NCBI GenBank assembly: GCA_949752795.1
Contig: OX457057.1
Coordinates: 96,995,513 to 97,059,512 of the forward strand
DNA: 64,000 bases
Reading direction: 5' to 3'
Origin: Hyperoodon ampullatus
Lineage: Eukaryota; Chordata; Mammalia; Artiodactyla; Ziphiidae
Shown piece by piece: positions 1 through 11,650 of the stretch (its first letter is position 1; each line of letters starts with the position of its first letter). Below the pieces are notes generated by a model. The model did no database searches, was not told the origin of the DNA, and saw only the letters and a list, made by a program, of their open reading frames with translations. The position numbers and the translations under genes are program-made.

Positions 1-440
1 TGGGAACTTGAATCATAGCTTTGCCCTCATCAGTACCACAGAGAGGCTAGTAGTAGAGAGCATGTGTGTCCGGTGCAGGTCTGGGTCTTATTCGGCAGGT
101 TGTGGGCAGTGGAGTTCTCCAGGTTAGGCCAGAGTGTGGGAGCCTGGGCCTGGCAGGTGAGCACATCACACTTGGGTGTCCAAGCAACGTCTTAGCTCCA
201 GGAGAGATGAGGCTTGGGGACAAAGCTTCTGCCAACGCTACCTGCCTTGCTGCACTCATGACTACACTCATTTGTAACATTATCTTCCAAAGTGTAAATC
301 ACAAATGGAATGAGCTCTAGGAAGGATGTTTTCTTTCCCAAATCTCAGTCAATAGTCATTGAATGCCTTCTAATCCAGAAGTCAAGGAAATAACAGAGGA
401 AGAAGGAACTATACCTTGGGAAGGTTGTGTTGTACAGGAG

Positions 441-498
441 AAAGGACATGGGTTCAGAGAGGCCTGATTTGCAGCCTGGCTCTGCCACTTATTGGCTA
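441..498 (+). repeat. MIR SINE, left half (split copy)
   Basis: This matches the MIR core leading into the CTCTGCCACTTA box. It stops abruptly at ggcta, and the rest of the same MIR resumes at 1029, so the copy was split by the intervening LTR. Confidence 0.7.
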
Positions 499-1028
499 TG
501 TTGGTTGACAGTATGTCCACAAATTCTTTAACATGCTTTTCAAAGGATAGAGCCTAATTCCTCTCACCTTGATTGTGACAACTCACAATTTAGTGACTTG
601 CTTCTAACAAATAGAATAAAGTGGTAACGATGGTGTATAACTTCCAAAATTAGGTCATAAGAGACATTGAAACTTCCATCTCAGTCTTTCTCTTGGATCA
701 CTTGCTGGCTGGGGGAAGCTGGCTGCCCTGTCCTAATGACACTCAAGCAGCCTTTTGGTCCACATGGTGAGGAACTGAGACCTCCTGCCAGTGGCCATGT
801 GTGTGAACAATCTTGGAAGCAACTTCTCTAGCCCTAGTCAAGCCTTCAGATGATGGCAGTATTGGCCAACATCTTGACTGCAGCTTCATGAGAGACCTTG
901 AACCTGAACCACCCAGCTAAATGGCTCCCAAATTCCTGACCAGCAGAAACTATGAGATAGAAAATGTTTGTTGTTTTGAGCCATTAAGGTTTGGGATACA
1001 TCATTACACAGCAATAGATAACACACCA
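499..1028 (+). repeat. MLT1-like solitary LTR (ERVL-MaLR)
   Basis: About 530 bp starting TG and ending CA. It contains the MaLR-type 3' end (a ttgttttgagccattaag box, then an acagcaatagataac box). The flanks ggcta (494-498) and ggctc (1029-1033) look like a 5-bp target-site duplication with one mismatch. The element sits inside a MIR. The subfamily name is from memory of consensus sequences. Confidence 0.6.
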
Positions 1029-1150
1029 GGCTCTTTGACCCTGGCAAGTCACTTAATTTCGCCAAGCCTCCATTTACTTATCTATAAAATAAAGATAATA
1101 ATTCCTACCTTACAGGGGTATTATGATAGTCAAGTGATGTATATTATATG
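1029..1150 (+). repeat. MIR SINE, right half (split copy)
   Basis: It resumes with the MIR segment ggcaagtcacttaa and continues into the ataaaataaagataataat region. It completes the MIR begun at 441. Confidence 0.75.
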
Positions 1151-2489
1151 TCAACCATTCTCAGTTCTTTGATTTCAGAACACTCTTACTTACACTCTTA
1201 AAATTGAGAACCTTGAAGAGCTTTTGCTTATTATAATTTTTATCAAATATCATAATATATGAAATTTTTTATACCTGTAGTAAAAACCCACCCTCCCCTT
1301 GCATTGGAGAAGAGCTGTCATACAACATTCAGTCAACTGAATGTGGCTTGGTAGAGAGGCATTTATAAATTTCAAGTCATTTTTGCTGCGTAGAATCATT
1401 CAGATTTTCCTAAGACTGAATGGGCAGTCTCAAAGCTTTTTTCTTTTAGAATTTTAAACTGAAGCATTTAAAAAATACTTGGTCATTTAAAAACAGTAAT
1501 AATCCACTTCATGTTCACAAAATAACATTTTTTATGAAAAATAGCTATTTTTGAAAAAAATCAGTGAGAAAAATGGCAGTGTTTTACGTTTTGGCAAATT
1601 TCTAAAACATCTAGCTTAACATAAGGCAGCTGGACTTTATAGCTGTATCTCCATTCAGTCTGTTGCAATATTGTTCTTGCACAGAAAAGAGAGGACCTCA
1701 CGGCCCCCCAGCGGCCCTCTGACCACACTTTGAAAATCTCTGTTCTGGTGTCTGGTATACAGTAAGTGTTCGATCGATTAAACCTACTATTATTATTAGA
1801 AAATGTGTCATCTACAGAGAAGAAATAGAACCAAATGTGACATAACAGGAAGAATACTGAGTTGAAGGAAAAAGCAAGCCTGGTTAGCTCTCTGGCCCCC
1901 AGCTTCCTGCTGTATAAACTGGGTAGATTAGGCTCGGGTGCTGATTTTCTTCTCAGGAGCTGCCTAAGCCAGCAGGCCTCAACTCCACCTCTTCCTCACC
2001 CAGGGCAGTCCTGCCAGGGGATGTTTTTCTGCTTAAATTATCTTTGGAGAAGGGCCTCTATGACTAAAACTCATTGGATTCCATGCACTGGTGCTCTCTG
2101 GGTCTGCTCCCCATTCTAACTTTCTTTGCTCCTATGAAATGTGTATGGACAAGTCAGCAGCAACTCTCCCGTGGCGGGGGAGCTCCCAAGGTGCAGATTA
2201 CAGGTCATGCTGGGGGGCTGCCACGCAGAACTGAGGCCGCCTCATGACTGAGTCACGGAGCCCTGTGACTCCAGGCAGAGACAGGTGTGGGCACTTTCAC
2301 CCTGCTTGACCACATCTCATTTGAATCAATTCATTATTAATTCTTTACATTTTGCAACAATAATAATAATAACCAACATGCAACACCTTAGTCTAAGTAA
2401 AGCTATTTGATGTGGCACATGGTCTGCTGGCAGTGAGCGGACCCCAAGGAGAGGGATCATGACAACTGGCCCCAGGCCCCTCAATTTAC
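1151..2489. other. AKNAD1 intron, no further gene seen
   Basis: I looked on the minus strand for the C-terminal AKNAD1 exons that should follow exon I and found none. The stretch is AT-rich on the left with a short GC-richer patch near 2160-2290. No repeat was firmly recognised. Confidence 0.5.
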
Positions 2490-2587
2490 CGAGAACTGAG
2501 TCTGGGTGCCGTGCCTTGTCTTGAATGGCAACAGGAAACCTTCCACGGTTGATTCCTCTGTGGCCTTTTTTCTCCATTTTTTGCTTC
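2490..2587 (-). CDS. AKNAD1: AKNAD1 coding exon I (partial gene)
   Basis: This is the last AKNAD1 exon visible in the window, 98 bp. The acceptor is caccttttttag|GAAG. The first base completes the TGG tryptophan split with exon H. The exon then encodes KQKMEKKGHRGINRGRF and ends ...RHPDSVL before a CTCG|GTAAAT donor in phase 1. The EKKGH..IN.GRF block resembles human AKNAD1 as I remember it, and the phase agrees exactly with exon H. The donor lacks the usual G at +5. A methionine inside the exon is not a start. The exons that should follow are outside the window or not recognised. Molecular function is not established for this part of the protein. Confidence 0.85.
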
Positions 2588-5074
2588 CTAAAAAAGGTGC
2601 ATAAAATCCCATAAACTTTTAGTATACTGCTAATAGCGATAGTGAGAGGTCTGGTAAAACTGAAATGTGAAATTTCTTATGTCAGAGCCTGGAATGATGG
2701 AGGATGCATGTCATCCTCAACACAGCTATCCCTCTACCTGCCTGTTTGAGAGCTTCCCTGTGAGAAAGTGCACCCAGCACAATTTGGCCTGAAAAGAACA
2801 TGCATACCAAACATTAAAAGTAAATCTGTTTTGTTTCCCTGAGGATAATATCTAGTCATGATATGCATAAACAATATAGAAATTTGAAGCATGGAATTAT
2901 AAAATTTGGAGTTTAATTCATTGTCTCAAAATCAGTTCTTATCAGGGGAAGAAGCTGTACTACATGTCAGTACCAGATCACGTGGCTTTGGACCCATAAG
3001 CACAAGCTGAGCGATCCGAAAATTCCAGCAAGGTGGATTTTGTCCAGTGTCTACGGGGCTAAAGGCTATGAGAGCATGTGGGGTTAATTTTAGTTGTGCA
3101 AGGCCACCAGGGGGCATCAGAAAGATGCCCTACGATTGTCATTTACTGGGACACTTCCTCCGACTTGTCTGTAGCTTCTGTCTCCCTCCTTCACAGAAAT
3201 TCTAACTCCTCCAAAGGAATTTTAGTTGATAGCAATTCTTAAGAAAGCTCTAGCTCAGCCCCTGGAATACTGTAATAGCCCCTAGGGAACATTGCTCATT
3301 CTTAACGTGGAGGGCACCGTGCCCAAGATGTCCTGGATGTAGCCAGTGAGTCAGGAATGAGACTGATTCCCGGGGATGGAGTTTGAGCCTCAGGCCTTGC
3401 TTACAAATGTGTGCATGTCCCACTGTGCCTGGGCCTGCTGCTTGTGGAGAGAGGCGCCGTGCTTGGAGTTTGTGAGGTTGGGGACTGAGAAGCCAGGCCC
3501 TTTCCCTCTTCTTGGAAAAATATGCTCTCCTCATGAGTCACATATTTTCTCACACCTCATTTTCTGTCTCCACCCTCCTCCTCTGGGGCATTTGAACATC
3601 TGCTCTCCAAAGTGGAAAACTTGGATGGCACTCAAGTGAGTTTAGTCCAACACAAGACTTTCTTTTTCTGCCTCTTTTAAACTTCTTTGTGCACTAAAAT
3701 CTTCTTGCCAAAAACAGCTAGGGGCGGTTCTACTTGAGAAGACAGTTTTTCAACAAGACCAAGTAGCTGAAGTGTACTCTTAAATCCAAAATTCTGCATC
3801 AGACATAAAGGGGTAAGCATTTTACACGTAGTATATATGTTATTTATCTGCATATATAAAAATATCCTTCAAACAGTACGTACGTCAGTAGGCTAAATAA
3901 AGAACACATCCCATCTGAGAGAGAGCTAATCTTCCAAAAGAGTAAAGAGTATATATAGCCCTCTGTTCAATTAATTCCTCAGGGATGATATAGTCTACCA
4001 AGATTTCAATTTATAAATCATGCATATCGCCACATCACACCCCAGCAGTTGATTTACTGTTAGATCTGATTTTACACTTGGTTGTGTTTTGCCTTCCATC
4101 TTGTTCATTATAAAAGAGAAAATGTAGTCTAGAACACCAGTCCCTATCTTGGTACTTTAGTGGTTCTGTGAGGTCTAGGCTACGAATTTGGAAGAGAAAT
4201 ATTTAGTACCTTGAAAGCTTAATCAAAATGTTTTTTTAATGTCAAACTATTTTTATTATACTTACTAAAACCTAAAAAAATGTCAAAACATAGGTTTTAA
4301 TTCAATAAAAAAAAATAGTGGATCTGGGATGACTCAGGGATTTGGCATCATTTGTGACCTCTGTATTGAAAGGAGAGTCAAAGCTGATGACGGACATGTT
4401 GGTTTAAAATAATGGTCCACACCAGATGACACACGGATATTTAACCACAAAACCATGCTGTTTCTTTTTTTAGAGGGCTGAAACTCAATAGGACCCTTAT
4501 GACAAGTGCTCATTCCGTGCTGGCATGCTTTCCAACAGGAAACTTCAGTCTTTCAGACCTTGTCATCTGCCTCTATTAGAATTCATTATGTTCAGGTAAT
4601 AGTGGTGGCTAAACAGCCCCTCCCTCCTTGCCTCTCCACCTTCCTAAGGTCAATTAGCCAAGTTTTGGCTCCAGTCCACAGTGCCTCTCAAGCCTGGAGG
4701 AGGCACCTCTTGCTGACTGATAGAAGCTTCAAATAAATGATTCTGAATCCACGTGGACTAACAGCTGACCAAAGAGTGTTTCAAAACCATTAAGAATTTC
4801 TCCTTAGGATTTCACATCTACAGCTTTTTACCCTATTTACAGCTTGTCACCTCTGGAAGATTTCTTGCTGAGGGATGTGGAGAAGTAAACCCTGGGACAC
4901 GGGATTAGGCTTATTTCCGGTGAGACTGGGGGGCAGAGGTGGGACCCAACAGGGTAATTTTTCATTCATTGTGAGGAGAGAGTAGTGAGGCTGCGAGCTG
5001 GTACACAATGATGTATAATAATCTCCCACGTGGGCAAGGTTCAAAGGGAGCCTAAAGGCCAAACCACCCTCCAT
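2588..5074. other. AKNAD1 intron between exons H and I, left part
   Basis: AT-rich intronic sequence. No coding exon, RNA gene or clear repeat was recognised. Short open frames here show no familiar motif. Confidence 0.5.
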
Positions 5075-5580
5075 ACGCTGTGGTCATGATTCTTAACCAA
5101 GAGGCCTATCATAATCATCTGGGGAGATTTAAAAGAAAGATTCCCGGGCTTCCCTGGTGGCACAGTGGTTAAGAATCTGCCTGCCAATGCAGGAGACACG
5201 GGTTCGAGCCCTGGTCCGGGAAGATCCCACATGCTGCAGAGCAACTAAGCCCGTGCACCACAACTACTGAAGCCTGCGCGCCTAGAGCCCGTGCTCCGCA
5301 ACCAGAGAAGCCGCCGCAATGAGTAGCCCGCGCACCACAATGAAGAGTAGCCCCCGCTCGCCGCAACTAGAGAAAGCCCGCACACAGCAACGAAGACCCA
5401 ACGCAGCCAAAATAAACAAACAACAAGTAAATAAATAAATAAAAATTAAAAAAAGATTCCCACCAGGGCTTCACCCCGGGGAGGCTGATACTGTAGGTAG
5501 GGCTGAGGCATGTGCATTATTTTCAAGTCCCCTGGTAAGGCTGATGCTTTCCGCAGTTGAGAGCCGCTGCTAGAGGGATT
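5075..5580 (-). repeat. hAT-Charlie (MER5-like) DNA transposon fossil, interrupted
   Basis: The pieces 5075-5145 and 5462-5580 resemble the two halves of a MER5-type element (attcttaacc...aatcatctggggaga, then gaggctgatact...gttgagagccgct). They are separated by a CHR SINE. Confidence 0.5.
5146..5451 (+). repeat. CHR SINE (tRNA-Glu derived, long-tail type)
   Basis: Head cttccctggtggcacagtgg, Pol III B-box-like ggttcgagccc, long degenerate body, A-rich tail. It is flanked by the perfect duplication aaagattccc at 5136-5145 and 5452-5461. It is inserted in a MER5-like fossil within an AKNAD1 intron, antisense to the gene. Confidence 0.93.
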
Positions 5581-5765
5581 TGTCATTTGGGAGGGAGACC
5601 GGGCTGCGTGTCCAGCCCTGAGGTCTGTGATTCTATAACTCGGCCCATAACTCGGCCCGTGGCTGCTGGCACCAGTTCAGTTAGTTGATGCCCATCCTCA
5701 CTGGAGTTACTATCCCAGGACCGGCTCCCACCCACCCTGGGAATTTAGCAGCTGGAAACCCTCAC

Positions 5766-5851
5766 CATTCAAGGACTTGGTGGCAGAAGGCACAGCTTGC
5801 ACCGGTCGTCTCCGCACTGTCCTGCCTCCCCGAAGCATTGTTGGGCTCCTC
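5766..5851 (-). CDS. AKNAD1: AKNAD1 coding exon H
   Basis: 86 bp with acceptor ctttgtggtgcag|GAGGAG and donor GAATG|GTGAGG. Read in phase 0 it gives EEPNNASGRQDSAETT followed by GASCAFCHQVLEW, where the tryptophan codon is split TG|G with exon I. The CAFC..LEW signature resembles human AKNAD1 as remembered, and the split codon joins exactly. The two cysteines in CAFC are a pair, but no complete metal-binding set is visible. This exon needs a phase-0 donor upstream, which exon G does not clearly supply. An open frame runs further upstream through the acceptor and is intron sequence. Confidence 0.87.
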
Positions 5852-6399
5852 CTGCACCACAAAGCACACGAAGATGTGGATGCGACCAAGGAAGTGACTC
5901 ACCCCTCGGCTGCTCAGGCACAGCCCAGGAAGCCGCGCGGACCCCGCCAAACTCACCATCTCAGGACTCCTCCACTCTGATTTCTGGCTCAGTGGGGCCT
6001 GTGCTGTAACGGCCTGGGGCTTAGAGAAAGAAAGCTTCCACCCTGCCTTGACTTCCTTCCTTCTCCAGACATTTAAAAATCTAGTACAGATGAGAGAATA
6101 CTCTCTCCACCCTGTTTTCTCTTTCCTTTAGTTTCAAATTACACCAAGCTCCACCAGAGGATGAACCAATTTAAGATGATTTTTAAATCCTTCAATCTGA
6201 CCACTGGTTAGCAGAATCTAAAAGCCTTTCCAAAGCAATGTATTCAACTATGAATTAAAACAAGGTTTAGGGACTATCTCGAGGCCTAAATGATTGTTTA
6301 TATGTCCCTTGTTTAACACACACAAAAAATCACACTGTGGAACTGAAAAGGCTGACACCACCCTTACTATGGTTTTACCCTTTATGTAAACAGAAAATA
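5852..6399. other. AKNAD1 intron
   Basis: No exon or clear repeat was seen between exon H and the older L1-like sequence to the right. Confidence 0.5.
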
Positions 6400-6790
6400 A
6401 ACGTACTTTTCTCACCATTTTAAACAATAGTGAGAAATAAGCATCACTGTACAGACAGCTTTTTCTATATTTTGAATTACTTCATTAGGAAATGTCTGGG
6501 TCGAAGGTTGTGAAAGTGCTTGTGTGATGACACGTGTGGCCTAATTGCTTTCCACCAAAGCTGTACGAATTACAGAGCCGCCATCAACGTTGGCGGCTCA
6601 TTTGTCTACACCTTCCTCTGCATCAGGAGTTATCCCTTAAAAATGTTCTTGTTAATTTAAAAAGCAGGGGTGGCTCCTTGTGTTATTAACATTTCCTGTT
6701 ATTAAAGGAGATAAACATTTCCCCATATGTTTATTTATTGGTTGTATTTCCTACTTGTGACTTTTAGTTTTGATCTTTTATCCATTAATT
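6400..6790 (-). repeat. Old L1M-like fragment
   Basis: It has the wording of antisense L1M 3'-region sequence (aggaaatgtctgggtcgaagg, ...tttcctacttgtgac). Heavily diverged, so the family is uncertain. Confidence 0.4.
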
Positions 6791-6879
6791 TTTTGGAGGG
6801 TTTCAGTGTTTAACCATTTGTTGATTGCTCCTTGTGCAAAGTACCTCTCATATCACCTCCTTTATCCCTTACCACCTTC

Positions 6880-7020
6880 CTGGCATGTCAATCCCATTTT
6901 AGTGATGAATAATCTGCGGCTCAGAGAATTTAAGCAGCTCGTCAAGGTCACACAGAGTGAGTGGCAGAGCTGGCCTTTGAGCCTTTCTCCGTACGCCTGT
7001 GTCCTTAACCACAGAGCTAC
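6880..7020 (-). repeat. MIR SINE
   Basis: It reads as the reverse of the MIR core: cattttagtgatgaataat, ctcagagaatttaagcagct, caaggtcacacag and gtggcagagctgg, in the consensus order. Confidence 0.85.
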
Positions 7021-7179
7021 TGCTCCTTCGTGCCCTTGTCAGAGCAACTTTGTATGATAAAAAATCTTAATTCTGAACAGTGTTTGCTCTTACTATTTTC
7101 CAAGTTGTCTGCCTTTCTTAAAAAGACTTACTGTGGTTTCAGTTTTGCAAACATTAGTTGAAATGTTGACATTGTCAAA

Positions 7180-8095
7180 GAGGTGGTGGAAAAAAAAAAA
7201 GTGGTGGAAATGGCCAAGAAACATATGAAAATGGGTAAATTTCACAAATAGTCAAAGAAATACAAATTAACACAATGAGATATCAGTTTTCATTTATCAC
7301 TTTAGCAAAGGTTGGAGAGAAAAAGAAAAGAGATACCCTGGTTTGGCTCAGGTTGGAAGGCACCTTCATTCCCAGGCACTGTTGTGGGCACCACTTTGCT
7401 AAAGGCCAGTTTATCCAAATTTTCACTGTGTATCTTTTGAACCATTAGCTGCAATCCTAGGTTTTTATTCAAAGGAACTAATCAACTATGGCCAAAGGTT
7501 TGCATATAAAATGATTTTACTGAAGCAGTGTTTCTACTATCAAAGAAGTGGAAAAAACTAAATGTCCATCAATAAGGGATTGGTTTAATGAATCAGGGTA
7601 CACCCATACAATGAAATACAATGCAGTCCTTAAAAATGAAGCTGTAGGTTTATTCAATAACTTTTGAGAGGCCCACAATATAATGTTAGATGTAAAAAGC
7701 ATATCCTAAAACAATACATGTATGGGGACTTCCCTGGCAGTCCGGTGGTTAAGACTTCGCCTTCTAATGCAGGGGGCGCGGGTTCAATCCCTGGTGGGGG
7801 AGCTAAGATCCCACATGCCTCTCAGCCAAAAAACCAAAACGTAAAACAGAAGCAATATTGTAACAAATTCAGTAAAGGCTTTAAAAATGGTCCACATCAA
7901 AAATTCTTTAAAAAGCCCCCAATACATGTATGATCTCATTTTTGTAAAAATGTGTATGTGTATCAGAGAAGAAAAAAGACCAGATATACACTAAAATATT
8001 AGCAATGGTTTTCCTGTCAGTGAAATGTTCCTCTGTGTACTTTTCTCTATTTTCTGATTTTTTTGCAATAAGCCTGTATCGCTTTTATAATTTAA
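7180..8095 (+). repeat. Old L1M fragment with nested SINE
   Basis: Sense-strand L1M 3'-ORF2-like sequence: ggccaagaaacatatgaaa, aaatgtccatcaataaggga, caatgaaatacaatgcagtc. It is interrupted by a CHR-type SINE at 7725-7919 and resumes afterwards. Confidence 0.7.
7725..7919 (+). repeat. CHR-like SINE (CHRL type, short tail)
   Basis: Head gggacttccctggcagtccg, B-box-like ggttcaatccc, and a 3' part with gaagcaatattgtaacaaat and tggtccacatcaaaaa. This 3' part differs from the other SINEs here. It is flanked by the perfect 13-bp duplication caatacatgtatg (7712-7724 and 7920-7932). Confidence 0.9.
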
Positions 8096-8447
8096 AAAAT
8101 AATGAGGGTTTTTTTGCTTCATTTTTCCCCTGTGTTTTCTTTTATTACTTCTGGGCCTTCAGGGAGTATCTCTGCACTTCACAGTTAAGGCAGATTTACA
8201 TTAGCAGAATGTAGGGGGGGTGCCCTCCACATGAACTGGGAGACCTGGGATCCAGTGTCTCCTGTCATTTGTGCTGGGCAAATCTCTTCACCTTTCTAAG
8301 CTTCCAATTTTTCTTCTGCAAAAAGTCTATGCAAACAGCAAAACTCCGAACCAACAGAATTTTTACTGTTTATTGCTTATTATAATTTTGTCATTATTAT
8401 TTTAGACCCAGGGCTTTTAATCCCAGTATTTCCAATTCCTTTATAAT

Positions 8448-8615
8448 GAAATCATCTCAAAGTGTGGTCCCCAGACCAGCAGCATTGACATCACCTGGGA
8501 GCTTGTTAGAAATGCAGAATTGCAGGCGCACTCCAGACCTACCGAATCAAAGCCAGCATTTCAGTAAGATCTGCAGGTGAGTCCATGGCAGGCTGCAGTT
8601 GCAGAAGCCCTGATC
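8448..8615 (+). repeat. MER5-like hAT-Charlie fossil
   Basis: Matches the remembered MER5 consensus: ctcaaagtgtggtccccaga, catcacctgggagcttgtta, gaaatgcagaatt. Confidence 0.8.
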
Positions 8616-9166
8616 TAGAACAGGTACCTCAGGCAGGTTTCTCCTGAGATTTGAAAGAGTGGAGAGGGTTAGCAATACAGGCAACTCTCACCAGCACTAA
8701 CACCCAGGGCGCCAGTTAGTATAAGAGCCAAGTGAACTTAATTATGCCAATTTCAGAGTCACGTTCAGCCATACTGGTTGGTTAAAGAGCCAAGGCAATG
8801 AACTGAGCCGAGCCGGGACGGGGCTGCAGGGCATTACTCCGGAAGCCGAAGACAACCTCTTGGCCATTTGATCTGGTTAGTCTAGTTTTGTTTTGTTTTG
8901 TTTTTTTTTAAAGCAGTTTGAATTTTAGAGTCAGTTCTTGAGCTACCTGGGTGCCCCACTTTGGGGGATTATTTGGCTTTTGTTTAATCTGGTGAAGAGT
9001 CACTGGGAATTTAATTTCAGCACTCCTGGGACAGTGGGACCAAGTGACCACTTGCCCTTCTCCCACCCTCCCTCCCCTGGGCGTCTCTACGGAGAGAGGG
9101 CCCCCAAGGAAGCCAGGCTCCCGGAGGTGGAAGCGGTGGTCCAAGTCCACCTCTTCCTTCTCGGAC

Positions 9167-9343
9167 CCGCGGGAGGGGCCCGTCGCTGCCCTCTTTGCTG
9201 GGCTGTGGGACCAGCCTGTCAAGTTCCTTGGAAGAGGGGGCCTCCTGTGTCTGTGCCGGCGGTGGGGGGCGGGCGGCGCCCTGTGCCCTCTCACCCACAT
9301 GGCCCCGGTGCCACGCAGGACGGCCAGGGTGCTCCTTGGGTAA
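9167..9343 (-). CDS. AKNAD1: AKNAD1 coding exon G (3' end unresolved)
   Basis: The acceptor is clear (gcggctccccag|TTACCC). Phase 0 gives LPKEHPGRPAWHRG, matching the PKEHPG block that follows exon F in human AKNAD1 as remembered. About 20 residues later comes TQEAPSSKELDRLVPQ, resembling a QEAP..EL..APQ segment of the human protein. The exon is GC- and proline-rich. I put the left edge at a weak in-phase GT (CCGCGG|GTCCGA). A much better donor lies 49 bp in (CATGTGG|GTGAGA) but is in phase 1 and would cut off the QEAP block. Reading on in this frame reaches a stop at about 9018. The exon may be decayed, mis-phased or spliced at a non-obvious site. Confidence 0.65.
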
Positions 9344-9624
9344 CTGGGGAGCCGCATAGAGGGACTTGCCATTAGGGCTGCTGTTGCCCAGGAGGTGACT
9401 CAAAATCGGTTCTGCATTTCCACACCACCCCTAAGGCATCATCACATCCTGCCTGGAGTCCCTTTCCCCAGACTCCTCACCTAGCTACCTCCTTCTTATC
9501 CCCCAGTACTCAATTCAGATCGCACCTCTGACCCTACCCTCCCACTGTGAGTTACTTGTGGTCATCACCTAATTGTCACGGTACCTAACACCCAGGTAAT
9601 GTGCTTACTGTGAGCCAGGCCCTG

Positions 9625-9851
9625 CTTTTTTTGTTTTGTTTTGTTTTTTTTGTTTTTTGCGGTATGCGGGCCTCTCACTGTTGTGGCCTCTCCCGTTGCA
9701 GAGCACAGGCTCCGGACGCGCAGGCCCAGCGGCCATGGCTCACGAGCCCAGCCGCTCCGCGGCATGTGGGATCTTCCCGGACCGGGGCACGAACTCGTGT
9801 CCCCTGCATCGGCAGGCAGACTCTCAACCACTGCGCCACCAGGGAAGCCCT
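9625..9851 (-). repeat. CHR-2 SINE (cetacean short form)
   Basis: Minus-orientation copy: a T-rich run (tail), then gcggtatgcgggcctctcac, ending gccaccagggaagccct (the reversed head). It is flanked by aggccctg at 9617-9624 and 9852-9859. Open frames up to 139 codons in it are SINE sequence. Confidence 0.92.
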
Positions 9852-10109
9852 AGGCCCTGTTTTAAGTACGTATATTAACTCATTTAAAAGTCCTAATAAT
9901 ATCATTAAAATTTCTAAGAAGCTGCCAGGTGAAGCCAATGCTGCTGGTCTGGGGACCAACTTTGAGATATTTCATTATAAAGGAATTAGAAATAATGGAA
10001 TTAAAAACCCCTGGGTCTAAAATGATAATGACAAAATTATAGTAGACATAATAGTTCCGTTGGTTCAGACCTTTACAGTTTGCAAAGACTTTTTGCTAAA
10101 GAGGAGTTG

Positions 10110-10262
10110 GAAGCTTAGGCAGATATTATTATCCTCACTTTATACAGGAGGAAACTGAGGCACAGAGAGTTTATATAACTTTCTTAAGGTCACAAAGCTG
10201 ATTAATGACAGAGCTCATATTGATATTTGAACCCAGGCAGTCTGGCTTCACAGTCCTAAGGA
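10110..10262 (-). repeat. MIR SINE
   Basis: Reverse MIR: tatacaggaggaaactgagg, cacagagag, aggtcacaaagctgat, ttgaacccaggcagtctgg. Confidence 0.85.
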
Positions 10263-10329
10263 ATGCATTATTATTTGCACCTACATAGCACTTTTAACAT
10301 TCTGTAATTCCACGTTAATTTTATCTGTT

Positions 10330-10465
10330 CGTTGTATGTGTCCCTCATGGAAATGTAAGCATCTTGAGGGCAGGTGGTTTGTCTACCTTGTTTATATTGT
10401 ATCCCCAATACCTAGGAAAGTGCCTAGCATTTAGCAAGAAATATTTACTGAATGAATGGTTAATA
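10330..10465 (+). repeat. L2 LINE 3' end
   Basis: It has the L2 terminal wording: aagcatcttgagggcaggtg, tgtatccccaatacctagg, agtgcctagca, ending in actgaatgaatg. Confidence 0.7.
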
Positions 10466-11650
10466 TTAGAGGTAGACTCTCTTTTCAGGGCTATTTATCA
10501 CAAAGTTATAGAGTCCTCATCACCTCACAACAGTTGCTATACACTTGGGACCAGTTAAGAAGAGCAAACCCAGACCTGAGGGGAGTGCTGAGCAGGAGCC
10601 TGGGCTGCCTCACTAGGCTCACTCACACCATGTTGAAGCTAATTTCGGTTCAGGACTAGAGAGAGAACCAGCTGCGAACCTTGAGGATCATTTGTTAAAT
10701 CCACAGTGGCGCAGAATTTACTATACTGAGTATTCACTCCATACCAGGCATTCAGTCAGTTGTTCAGGCTACAAAGATGGGTACAAAGGCACAAGGACAA
10801 ATGAGACATGATGCTATGGGGGCACAGAGGCTGGGGTGAAGAATCCTGCCTGGAGTGGGCGGCTATGCATCAAGCTTATATAAATGGTCTAACTCTGAAG
10901 ATGGGCCTTGAATGAATGGGATTTTGCCAGGCAGGTAAGTGTTTTGAGGAGGCAAACATACTTGTTTGGAAGGGCTAACATTTATATAATCTTCAATATC
11001 CTGTCCTAAACTCTGACAAAAACCTATTCAAGTTTTGAATAACAGCCACGGGCTGTGTCTTCAAATACAGTCAACTTAAGGCAATTATCCAGATGATACC
11101 ATTTGTCAGAATTTTCATGTATTCTGAAATGTTCTGATAGTTGAGGTTACAAAAAGTAATATAGAAAGACACTGGTAATTGGTTTGAATTCCTGGTTTTG
11201 CATATGTAGACAATCCAAAAGAATTTCACTTGAGAGAAAGAAAATGTAGAAGTGGACTCCTGAGAAATGTTTCTTTCACTGAGTGTGTTATTCTTTATGT
11301 AGTAGAAATAGTACAAAACTATTAAGAAGAAAAATTATTTCTTCCAGGCATGCAAGATCTACAAAAAATGTTACTATTCATCCAGAAGAGATAGCTCTTT
11401 AGCAGTTCATCAATTTAAGCTGCATTGTTACATCCTAAACCAATAAGATATTTCAAAAACCAGCACTTGAAATAGCTTCTAATTCTTAAAAGCTGGTTCC
11501 ACTTTAAATAATATGATTCATAGGCCTTTGGAAAGTTAAATTTTCATGAAATGTTAAGATAGAATTCAGTTATTCCATTAATTAGGATTCTATAAATACA
11601 TAAAAACCATTTTTCTTGGCATGAAATTAGGCTGTAGGCTGCTATATTAC
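10466..11650. other. AKNAD1 intron, no gene seen
   Basis: Contains a weak L2/MIR3-like patch near 10730-10800 (gagtattcactccataccag). Otherwise nothing is recognised up to exon F. Confidence 0.45.

Noticed and set aside
5146..5230. tRNA-like sequence with a B-box in SINE heads
   Set aside because: The tRNA-Glu-derived SINE head keeps promoter boxes but cannot fold as a tRNA and is followed by SINE body.
9601..10020. 139-codon plus-strand frame
   Set aside because: Starts in a CHR-2 SINE and runs into intron sequence; SINE-derived.
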